Below the pieces are notes generated by a model, which searched no databases, was not told where the DNA came from, and saw nothing but the letters and a program-made list of their open reading frames with translations. A program made the position numbers and the translations under genes. A DNA stretch of 38,781 nt from Mesotaenium endlicherianum (lineage: Eukaryota; Streptophyta; Zygnematophyceae; Zygnematales; Mesotaeniaceae), in contig WELA01006786.1 of the NCBI GenBank assembly GCA_009602735.1, positions 604,691-643,471 on the forward strand. The letters are read 5' to 3'. How positions within the stretch are numbered: the stretch's first letter is position 1; the number at the start of each line of letters is the position of its first letter. Of this stretch, positions 21,801 to 31,500 are shown one piece after another.

Positions 21801-22179
21801 ACGCCCAATCTCGTCAGACAACAGCAGTAGTTTTTGTCAAACAAAATTACTATGTGCCGCAGCTTTGCTAATTTATTTATATCAAAGACATTCAGCCGTA
21901 GAATTCTGTGTGGCACTTTGGTATGTCAACACCCCCTGGAACCAGTGGCGAAAGTTCACACCCATCCGCTTACGTCCGGAGTGAATGTCATGAATAAAAT
22001 CTTTTTTTGAGACTCGTCGCTGCACAGCGGGCAACGAAGACTTCTGATAGCGTATTGAAAAAAAAACCTAACCATTCTCAACGGGAAAAACCGTCTGACA
22101 CGACGTAGTACTTTTACATGTGCCACTGACATGGGACGTCGACGTCGGAGCTACATGACGTCGACGCCGTCGTGACTTG

Positions 22180-22255
22180 GCGCACTAGGCGAACTAAGCC
22201 TTTTTTTGAACACCGTACTAAGCGAACTTGCGCACTTGGCGAACTAAGCGAACAA
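22180..22255. repeat. Right subterminal repeats of the hAT element
   Basis: Repeated GCGAAC words (such as GGCGAACTAAG, AAGCGAACTTG, GCGAACAAGCGAAC) sit directly inside the right inverted repeat and match the words at the left end. Confidence 0.7.
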
Positions 22256-22273
22256 GCGAACGGCGTAACCCTG
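22256..22273 (-). repeat. Right terminal inverted repeat of the hAT element
   Basis: GCGAACGGCGTAACCCTG, the exact reverse complement of the left end. Confidence 0.95.
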
Positions 22274-22281
22274 TTCATGAG
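22274..22281. repeat. Right target site duplication of the hAT element
   Basis: TTCATGAG, identical to 14778-14785. Confidence 0.96.
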
Positions 22282-23020
22282 GTTGTCGCTGGCTTCTGGG
22301 TACCTGTCATTAACGTAGCAGTCTAGCAGTCCGTAGTTTGCTTCTGCTATGCAAACCATTTTCACAGGAATTTCTCCTGCCGGTTGCCTATCTGTTGACT
22401 GGTAAGTCACTCTCTGTTTCTGCAGATCAATGACCATACCCAAGGGAATCAGTGCTTCTGTTCCCAAGAGAACATCATAGTTCTCAGCTTCCGTCACTGT
22501 GCACTCCATGAATAGTGACGCCTCTTCAGGTTTCCTTGGATTTACTGTGATTTTCACAGGCTTGCGGGTAATCCCACAAGACTTTGAGACTTGTCCTGAG
22601 GCCAGTTCTCAACTGAAAAGGACTCTCTTTCAGGTCCCTTGTCGTCAAAACTAGAGCTTTCACAGCTCGTTTTCCCAAAATGACTGGCTGTGCGCCTGTT
22701 TCCAACAGAATGTTGGGAGCTGCCCCGTTGTTGAAAATCAATGCACCATCCTTATTTTGCACTCTCACGGTGCTAAAATTGGTGGGCAATGAGGCGCTAT
22801 TTGCACCTTCCTCAGCTATATCCAGCTGATGTCCGGCCTCTTCAACCGTGAATGGGTAAGTGATATGCAAATCAACGAGAGAAAGCAAAGGAGCATGCTG
22901 GATTCGGTGTTCCACCTGGGCCTTCAGCTTCTCCAGCGAAAAACTAAATGTCTTGCGCGACCGGGGCCTGGTTTGTCGTAGCTGCGAGATCTCGTTTTCA
23001 TCCAGAGTGATCCGGAAAGT
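22282..23020 (-). pseudogene. Retrotransposon aspartic protease region, frameshifted
   Basis: After a TAG at 23021-23023 the frame of the zinc knuckles stays open: a linker, then the protease core NILLETGAQPVILGKRA, where the usual catalytic Asp of the D-T/S-G triad is Glu (GAA at 22700-22702). Near 22580 the frame shifts and continues as KITVNPRKPEEAS and the second protease half YDVLLGTEALIPLGMVIDL, followed by a polar linker to DNLM at the hAT insertion site. Two lesions plus the Asp-to-Glu change mean this copy cannot make a normal protease. The reading frame at the insertion point matches that of the methyltransferase on the other side. Confidence 0.82.
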
Positions 23021-23023
23021 CTA

Positions 23024-24948
23024 AGGAAGCTTCCCAACATTCCTTGGCACCAGACGGTTGTGATCTGCTTGCTCGACAGCCGTTGCATCCACAGCCTTTT
23101 CAGGCAGCCGCTTCTCGCCTTTGCAGACGGTCTTTTTTGCAATATCTGTATCACAATAGACATTGGGCGCATTTAGTTTCGCAAATTGCGCTTTCAACTC
23201 AGCAATTTTTGCACTCATAGCTTCATACTTTTGGTTACCCTTGCGGTTACCAAAGCCACCCTTTCCTTTCTTTTTCTCTTTGTCTGCCTCTTTCGTGGCA
23301 GCATTTGCCCAGGGCGGCTTTAAATTTGGGTTCTTAGACCAGCACTCATCTTCCGAGTGTCCCTTCTTACTGCAATGTGCGCATATCTGCGCTTTGCTAG
23401 CGGATAGTTGCTTAGCATTTGGGTACAGACAGTCTCTCTTCTGATGTCCTGATTTCTCGCAATTCCAACAACTCTCTGCTGTTTCAGCAGTGTTGGTGTG
23501 CTTAGCAAACTTATTGAAAGACTCGCTGTTTTTCTTAAACTGAAAATTGAGCTGTTGGCCTTAGGCGAAGAGAATTCCTCTTTCCTCTCAGGAGCCATAA
23601 GCGTCCTGGAAGTCTCTTCATACCACACTTTACCTTCTTTGACATTACGTGCTATTTCAACCGCCTCGTCAATGTCTCAGTCAATCCCGTGCTTTGCGGA
23701 CAGATGTGGCCTGACTTCACGATCTGTTTCCTTGCCCAAGCACAACAGAAACTTGTCAGCCACTATTCTGGGCTCCTAAATTTTTGCCTTTTTGGCGAGG
23801 TCTACCAATCTGGATTTGACCTCCATGACTGTCTCGTTCTTCTGACGAACAAAATGCACATAACGGTGCACCTTAAGACTGCGATCCTCTAGGAATTGTG
23901 CTTCAAGCAACTTGAAGAAATGACGCAGGCAATGCGTGGAGTCTAGCTGGTCATCCCCAGCCTCTATATCCTTATGACAGCTAGCCAAGGCTTGCGCATG
24001 GCTTGCCTTTGTCGTGGCGCTATCGCTTTGCTGACCATTGAGAGGTGTAGCTCTGCGTGTTACTCGTTCCTGAGCTTTAGCAATCTTTTCAGACAGTTCT
24101 GCACACACGTTTCGCATCTCTGCGACAGAGCCGGCATCATCATCTTGAGTGGCGGCCTTCCGCTGGCCCTCGGTGAGTTGCCTCATGGCCTTTGTTAATT
24201 CTTGTGTTAGTGCAGCTAAGTGTATGCTCTCAACAGGTGCAGTTGTTACTGTTCTTCCTGAAGATAAAGCGGACATTCGGGCTTTCGCAACCTCTTTCTG
24301 GATTTTTAAATCCCTGGCCCTTTTCTGTTCTTCAAACGCCCATTCCTGGGTGAGATCCTCATCCTTCCGAAATTGGCGATATAACAGCAGGGCATCGTTG
24401 TCCAAGTACTGAACCAGGCCTATAAATGCGACAAATTGTGTATAAGAAGAATCCTTTCGAATCTTCTCAAAGAATCCTGCCCAATAGGTCTCATCAAACT
24501 CTTCGAAAGTGAGACCATTTCCCCTGGTTTGTCCGCTAAAACACTTTGCAGAAAGTTTGAACTTAGGATTTTCATCCCGATCATCAACGGCCATTTTGAA
24601 CGGTGAACGGGACTCACTGACTCTTCCCCACACGTCTTGCTCTCTGCCCAAATCAAGTACAAAGGCTCGTGTATTATCTGGGTTCTCACCGCTTGCGGAG
24701 TTATGACAAGACTCGTCTCTCGACGGTTGCTCACTCCACCGGTTGTCAGTATGCTCAGACGTCTCACTTTCTCGTGGACTCTGGCTAGAATCAGAACCTT
24801 CTGCAGGCTCCACAGAGTGGTAGAGTCTTCCACTCCTTAATCGCATATATTGTTGAATTTCTCCGGGTCCTCTTCTGGGTTGAACACCGGCAGCCTTCAC
24901 AGGACTCAATCCCCAACTGACTTGGGAATTCTTGCTCACCTGAACCAA
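23024..24948 (-). pseudogene. Retrotransposon gag with two CCHC zinc knuckles, broken
   Basis: Gag coats the element RNA. The main frame, with an ATG at 24844-24846 (MRLRSGRLYHSV) and open further right to 24948, contains a capsid-like segment (FEEFDETYWAGFFEKIRK, YLDNDALLLYRQF) and a helical Lys/Glu/Gln-rich part. It is cut by TAG at 23776-23778 and TGA at 23677-23679; the frame then shifts between 23570 and 23540, leading to two knuckles of the form C-x2-C-x4-H-x4-C: CWNCEKSGHQKRDC (23470-23429) and CAHCSKKGHSEDEC (about 23386-23345). A basic GKGGFGNRKGNQ stretch follows. The same knuckle frame runs on towards the protease, so gag and pol were probably one frame. Confidence 0.8.
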
Positions 24949-25760
24949 TCAACCAAGTTCTCAGAAGTAGGACAGAAGCGTCTTACTTCCACACAGGCTT
25001 TCGCCCAAGTTGAGGGTTTACAGAATGAACAAGTTTGTAGTTTGCAGAAATCACGTCTAAGCAGCTTAACAGGCAATGTCAAGTTCAGAGAAAATCGCCC
25101 TTCAAGGCTTTCGCTTAACTTCCACGAGTCACAGCTTACAAAAATCTGAACTGCACATCTATGCTGGCCTGGTCTGAGCTCTTCGCTCAACACCGCGCCT
25201 TAACAACTCTTCACTGGTTGGCTGGGCTCACTCAGTTCTTCACTGAGAGCTTTACTTGTTAATACTACTCTTGCTATCAGCAATTCGACAATAGAGACTT
25301 CTGAGAACTTGGAGACTAACACAGCACTCACCATCTTAAGTGACCCTCGCACGCTTGCGGCGTTTGACCTCAATCTGCGCTAATCTCCTAACATATTCTA
25401 TTCTGCAGCTCTCTACTTTCCACCAGCAAGATCCTCTCTTGGGAACTCCTGAGGCCTAAGCTTTCTGTGATACACTTAAGAAGAAATCCTCCAGTGTTGG
25501 TAGAAGCGTGGCACCTCGGCCCTTTTATGGCCTTGGGAACTCCTTCTTCTTTGCACTCCTTCTGCTTCTTCAGCTTCCTTTGACAACAATGCAAGCAAGG
25601 ATGAGGCAGCTTCAGGCAGGACTCGTGCCTTTCACAAGCACCACACACTGTCCTCTTTCGAGAATACCAGTGCTTAGTCACAGCACTTAGCTTGCATGCC
25701 GTCCTTACCCAGCAGCTCTCACACAACTTAGAAGTTGTCATTCAGCATGCATGCATGCAT
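24949..25760 (-). other. Candidate 5' LTR / leader of the retrotransposon
   Basis: It lies directly upstream of gag on the minus strand. A TATA-like CCATAAAAGG reads at 25530-25521 on the minus strand, and no long frame is present. LTR ends and the primer-binding site could not be fixed: no second LTR copy is visible because the 3' side of the element is missing. Confidence 0.35.
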
Positions 25761-27109
25761 TGGGATTGTTGCGCGTGACTACTTAGCCTTCCGGCTGACA
25801 ATCACGCCTATGTGGCTGACTGGCAGCGTTTAGGATGAACGCTCAGGCCGTGACCAGTCACCTGAGGGCCTAGCCGAGGCGGCACACAACGCCCTTTGCA
25901 ACATCCCCGCTGTACTTGGCTTGGATAGCCGATTGATCAGTACCTTTCTTGGCACTCGCTAGGTTGGCTCATTGCTGGTTCCATGCCCCTAGCCTTTCGG
26001 CTGACCACTCGGTCCACATCCCCATCCCGTCCTGGGTGTGGGTGTGACGTGTTATGACCACTTTGACAGTGACAACGACTTCAACATGACCGCTGACTCG
26101 ATCCTCTGGTCGGTGAGTCAATGCTGACTTCGCGTACCTGGGCGGCCGTGACTTGCGCTGCGCGTGCGGCACCGTCAAGTGGATGGCAGTCGCGACAAGT
26201 ATTCGAATTAGGTTACGATGCTTTTTGCAATAGTATCTCGGTCGTTTCGCCAATCGACCCGGAATTAATCGGAACACGCGTTTGGCGAACAATTTAATGT
26301 GGTGCAATCATTTATCAAATAATATATGATAAATAGTATAACGTAATTTAGGTAATCGGGAAAACGTCCCAAATACGCCTAAAAAGCTCAAATCGTTACA
26401 CAAATTGTGCCTTGGAGTGCTGCTAATCAAACTCCTGTCAATACGCAAACAAAGGCAAAGATCAAAGTCAGAATAGACGTATGCAAGAGTTTGTGCACAT
26501 TATATATCAGCCAATCCCACGTACAAATATGCAAATTAAGGAAGTCGAAGGGATATAGTTTGAAGCTGCAAGCAAGATCTCATCCCAGCTGATATGCACA
26601 AAATTTATCATTGCATGCATATCTAAAAGCTTAACATGCAGTTTCATGCAAGCAGCAACCTGCATCATCCGTGTCTACAAGGATATGAACACATTATTGC
26701 ACTAGCTTATAACTATAGTATGACCTCGCACAAGCGTTTCTTATAGAAGTCAAAGCCGTTTTTGTGCTGAGCCCACCATGCAAGAACTTGGAAGTATATA
26801 TATATATATACGGCAGTGACAGCATATACGCAAATCATTGCATACTGCATGTGCATGGTGAAGCACAAATACGTACCATTTATGGAGAGAATCCTTGGAG
26901 GTCTATCTGAACTTGGCCTGCAGTAAGGTGCAAACCTAGTGAGCGCTCTCACGTCTATCGACCGACTCTTCTTCTCATGTACTCATGGGAGTATAAATAT
27001 ACATTTACATTGTGGATCTTGATAGGACCAACTAAGCAAAGCATACAACAAGGAGTTCCAGGTCGCCTGAAGATCTGTCCATGAGGTTGCTATAGTACTC
27101 CCTCTAGAA
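25761..27109. other. No supported gene
   Basis: Two similar short stretches, TAGCCTTCCGGCTGACAATC (about 25784) and AGCCTTTCGGCTGACCACTC (about 25990), lie about 205 bp apart and may be part of the retroelement LTR. From 26300 the DNA is AT-rich with a short (TA)n run at 26804-26821 and GCATGC words. Nothing else is recognised. Confidence 0.35.
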
Positions 27110-27860
27110 CGAGCCCTGTTTTGTGTTCGTCAGTAAGACGCCCCTCACGTAACCTATGTGAGGGGGAAATCAGTAAGGGCCTCGCACGTGCGCGTCGCGT
27201 TCCGTGGTCGAACGTGCGTCAGGCCCTTCGACGTGTTTGAAACGTTCAAAGCGGAGGAGGGTCCGCCTGCGCCGGGCCGGCGCACTATATATGTGCATCA
27301 AATGTCGTCAAAATCATCATTCGACTGACATGTTTTTGGTTCTTGTGTTTTTTCGTGGCGACCGCCGGGCCATGGTTGTTAGCGGGAGGGGAGCGGGGGG
27401 CGGACCGGTCGAGGTGAGGTGTGTCGAACGTGCCTCGTCTTTTTGATTCTCGGCCATGGCGCGAGGCCCTTCTTGCTTGGCCGCGCCTCTTTGTTTATGT
27501 GATGGTTGATTCGTTTCAATGGCGACGGGCGCCGTCTATTTGTTTTGACGTCTCATTGCTGTCGTGAACGTTTCGATTTGTCGTCGTCGTCGTTGTCGTC
27601 GTCACATCTGCTGTTGAAAATTTGTCGTACGCTTCTATTTGGTCACGATGACGCGCGATTTTTCAAATTTTGTTATCGTTCGGGGTGCGTTCGTGAGGGG
27701 AACTTGTCGGCTCCCTCGCAAACATTCCACCACGATCGAGAACGGGAACGAGAACGAGAACGACGTTAAGTTCCAGTATAATTCTCAACAATGTGTCGTT
27801 TACTTTCGCGGTGTTGCCAGTCGTGAAAATTGCTTCAAACCCTCGAGCGACTAATCGATC
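27110..27860. other. CpG-rich block with strong inverted repeats
   Basis: It is rich in CG dinucleotides, unlike its AT-rich flanks. It contains the hairpin CCCCTCAC...GTGAGGGG (27141-27148 with 27158-27165), a larger inverted repeat AAGGGCCTCGCACGT (27175-27189) with ACGTGCGTCAGGCCCTT (27212-27228), a repeated TCAGTAAG in front of each, a (CGT)n run near 27581-27602 and an AACGAG repeat near 27743-27765. Short open frames are present on the + strand (27204-27446, 27506-27769) but show no recognised family. Confidence 0.45.
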
Positions 27861-28560
27861 TTCGCGAAGTTCACAGATACCAGTTTTCCATTAAATGATG
27901 TGAAACTTCACGTTGCTTAAGCAGAATTAGGGGCGTCTCGTCATTGCTTGCCTGTCATGTACGTACACAAAGCTGGCCGATAGTAGACATTCATCATTCT
28001 CAACTTTGAGCCTTGAGGCGATGTCTACTTGAACTTTCGTCACTTTGGTATACCGTATAAGAGGGTGCTGCCAGTCCAGGGAGGGAATTCTGGCAGGATG
28101 ACGCTTACAAGCTTTGTCTCGTCTTGGAGACCAAATTCAGGAAGAATTATGACCCTTGAAAGAATGAAATATTGGTAGGAGCTTCTCCCGGAGCTAAAGT
28201 TAAAATTGCATATATGCGAAGAATTGAGCTTGAGATTCTTGATTTTGAATGTTATAGCTCATCATTTGCAGTGAGGTGTGCGTTTCCTTGATGGGTTTGG
28301 GGTTGATCCCAGCTATGATCTTCGTTTTACATGCATGTAGACGTGCTTTACGGAGTCACAGGCTTATTTGCTTCCATCTGAAAGCGGTCCAAGCATGCAA
28401 TGGACTCATGATCAATTGGTATTTGGATCTGCAGCATATTTCAATCCACTTCAATGTGAAGTACTATCATGCCATCATGCATCTGCTGTAGCCATGTATG
28501 GCACCTGGTTGGAATAGCTGACAGTGACATTCTTACATTCGCATATGTCAATGTCACCAG
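27861..28560. other. Region upstream of the DUF4470/MYND gene
   Basis: It presumably contains the promoter and first exon(s) of the downstream gene. The acceptor GTCACCAG at 28553-28560 ends it. No start codon can be assigned. Confidence 0.35.
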
Positions 28561-31500
28561 GTACCTAATTGGCAAAACACGAGCACAAAGCTTGGGGGAC
28601 CTGGTTGAGCTTCCGAATGGCGAAGATGCAGACATGTTGCTGCTCGGCTTTGGAGACATCCGCCATGTCCTGCAGACGGCTGCTGCCAATGATCCTGCTC
28701 GTAGCAAAGGTATACGCTACGTAAACTTCTGTGAACATAATGATCAGAATTTGAATTTCTTGTGAGACCTGATGTATGTTGTGTGGATATCCTGACATCC
28801 TGACGTCAGCCATGTCGCACTTTGTCCATCTCCATTGGTGTAAAAATGGCGGCCACCGGCCCTAGCTTACCCTGGATGGAACTCAAAAACATCAGTTGAG
28901 CTGGCCTCCCATAACTCGCACATGCCAGGAATGGTTGCCATGCAGAAAGTTGGCAAGTTGCCCAAAACATAGGCGGATGAAGAATCCAGTAAGCACTGGT
29001 GAGGGATGAATGGTAAGTGCTAAGAAGGCAACAAATCGTGAGGTTTGTCTCTGCAAGTGCTAAAACAGAAATAAGGGGTAAAGTGCAATCTGAATGTCTG
29101 TCGATCTGTGTGCGCGTGTGGCGCTTGTGTGGCATATAGGCCGGCAATCTGAGAAGGGTGAGGGTCCAGCAGCCCCCTCGTGCTTGCTGTTGGGTTTTAA
29201 GTTGAGGCCTCCTCTGTGCTGGACTGCTGCGGCGCGTGCGTGCATGTGCATGTAGGCGGGCTCAGGAAGCGCCACCTGGCATTTCACCTGAATGACAGCA
29301 ACAACGTGGCGCTGGCGCGCGCGGCTCTGCTTCTGCTCGTCATCTCCGACTGCGATGCATCCTTGGACGCCGACCTCGACTTCCTGTGGGCCGTGTGGTA
29401 CCACCTGTCGCTCACCCAGGAGCAGAGCGCCAGGCTGGCGTCCTGCTTCGACAGGCTGCTGGCAGGCTCCTCTTTGAGCGCCCTCGGCATTCTCAGCGTG
29501 CCCGACGCTGCCACGCAGGCCCGCATCACAGCTGTCATCGCAAAGTGGCAGGCATGCCCTACAATTATCTCAGGGCCTCTTGCGGCGCTCGCCCGCGAGG
29601 ACAATTTCTGGCGGGCTGCCAGTGTGCACCAGGTCTGGGAGAGAGCCCAGGCGGGGGAGGCAGCGGCTGATATATCTCGCCAAATGTCTCCTGCGGAGGA
29701 GATCGACGCCCACATCGCCCAGCTGAGCTGGCCAGTCTCGCTGCGAGTGTTCACGGACGGGGCTGGGGGCGTGAGCAAGGCGCACCAGCAGGCCTACCAG
29801 GGGGAGACGGAGAGGTGGTTCTATGCGGGCATGTCGGGACAGGCTGTGGATTCTTCTGCTGCCTTTGCTGCGAGCGAGGACCTTAATGCAAACGTAACGC
29901 TGATCGATATAAACAACAAGGAATGGCCTGAGCACTACAGCAGCTGCCCTTTCTACTCTTTCCTCCCTCTCCCGACCGAGTACCATCCTCAGCTGGGGAC
30001 GCACCCCATCGCCAAGCTGGCCCGCGCTCAGGGGGCCGCCAGCTGCAATGAGACCAACTTCCTGCACAGGTGCTGCCGGGACGTGCTGAGAGGCTGGGTT
30101 GTGGGGTTCCAGAAGTGGACGCTAGCAGGGCGCGTGACGGTCACCCTGTGGGGCGGGGACGCGCTGCAGCTGTGCCTCTACACGCTCTGCCCCAAGACCA
30201 TGCACTGCCCGGAGCGGGAGCCCACCCCAGACCCACCAGTCAGTGAGACCGCTGGTCTTACTCTCATAAAGGAAGAGGCCAGGGTGGAAGGGGTGCACGG
30301 CAGCAGAGCTGCGGGCGGCGGCTGCTGGTATGACGCCATCGAGGCGTCCACCCTGGCCGACGGCGTGGGGCTGCTCAACCTGCTGCTGTGCTGCACGCCG
30401 CTGCTCAAGCAGTGAGTCATCCTTCCCCCCCTCTGCTTACGTATTATTTTGTCTCAGAGTGTTTGCTAAGGATGACTCATGAGTGCAGGAAGAACCGCCA
30501 CCTCTTTCCAATGGCAGCCCCTTCCTTAGGGTTCTGGACCCCGCGCCCACATCCATCTTGCCGGCAGCGTTGAGGAGGGAGAAGGGCTGCTTCGTTTCTC
30601 TCTTTGCCCTCCACAGGCTGGCAGAGTCTGCTGGGAAGTCCTGCAGATACACACGCATGGATGTTTTCACGCGCTTTCCAGATCTGCTCGTCAGGCTTCA
30701 GAGAAGCGTGTGGTGCTCGCTGCTCTTTCACGAGCCGACCCGTCGGTGCTGCTGCAAGGCGCCAGGAGACCAGGTTCATGGTAGGATTTGAGGTTGCGGG
30801 TTCAGGTTTAGGGGTCCTTGGGCGCAGCTGCTGAAAGCGTGAGGCTAAGAGCAACTGGTCTTGTAGCTCACGTTCGCCCTCCTGCTCCTCCGGCTGTGCC
30901 CCCTGCTCTCGCGCAGCCTGCCGGCATACAAGTCGTCGCGCTCCGCCGTGTTGCCCTACCTCATCTCCTCAATAGGCAAAGAGATTTTGTACACTCTGAA
31001 CCTTTTCACTCAGGGCTGGCAGGCAATGCTCTACCTCTTAGCGCGTGCCGGGATTGGCCATCCGCTCGCGTGGGACAGGTGGCTGCTTCCCGCGCCCTCC
31101 AGCAGCATAACCACTCCATTTGTCGTGCTGTACTCCAGAAAGCTCCAGGGGGAGCTGCGCACGTCGCTTGCTTTCAAATTGGCACTTGGCGGGGTGAGCC
31201 AGCTGAGGCTGTACCTGGTAGTCAGCACAGATGAGACAAAGTTGAGCGCGTGTTCCCAACACCTGCCTGAGCTGATAGTGGCACTGTGCACAGGGAAGAG
31301 CCGCAGGGGTCTGGAATCCCTCCAGAAGCAGACTCGTGAATCCTTCCAGGAAGTGCGGGCCTTGGTGGATTCTACCACGATGCACGTCATCGACAACTTT
31401 GGCATCTTGGAGGAGGAGGGGTGCCTTGTGTTCCCGCTTCCAGCTTGCCGGAGAGCTCAACAATTGTAGCGTTGGTAACGATGGAGGCCTACCGCGTGAT

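Larger units (their letters stand above)
14786..22273 (+). mobile_element. Complete autonomous-looking hAT transposon, 7488 bp
   Basis: The element starts with CAGGGTTACGCCGTTCGC and ends with its exact reverse complement, is flanked by identical 8-bp duplications, and encodes a full hAT transposase (18760-21129). Both ends carry clustered GCGAAC/GTTCGC words next to the inverted repeat, as expected for transposase-binding subterminal repeats. Between the left end and the transposase lies a satellite-like array of hairpin units (15800-18560). The insertion sits in the linker between protease and methyltransferase of the minus-strand retroelement. Perfect TIRs, perfect duplications and no lesion visible in the transposase indicate a recent insertion and possible activity. 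Confidence 0.95.
13536..25760 (-). mobile_element. Degenerate LTR-type retrotransposon carrying a DNA methyltransferase, split by a hAT insertion
   Basis: On the minus strand, from right to left, come a candidate LTR/leader (about 25760-24949), gag (24948-23540), two CCHC zinc knuckles (near 23472-23345), an aspartic protease (about 23020-22282) and, after an inserted hAT, a cytosine-5 methyltransferase (14782-13536). Removing the hAT and one target duplication leaves protease and methyltransferase in one frame, so they belonged to one polyprotein. No reverse transcriptase, RNase H or integrase was found; the element stops at the hAT copy 1 fragment near 13535. The protease style (VLLGTEALIPLGMVIDL) suggests a Ty3/Gypsy-like element, but without the polymerase this is inference. 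Element ends are not delimited. Confidence 0.75.

Noticed and set aside
27110..27140. A Stowaway-type MITE end (TACTCCCTC)
   Set aside because: No matching inverted end was found on the right side, so the short similarity is not enough.
29284..29778. 164-codon minus-strand open frame
   Set aside because: It is the antisense of the DUF4470 exon, whose plus-strand reading has recognisable family blocks and proper splice sites.
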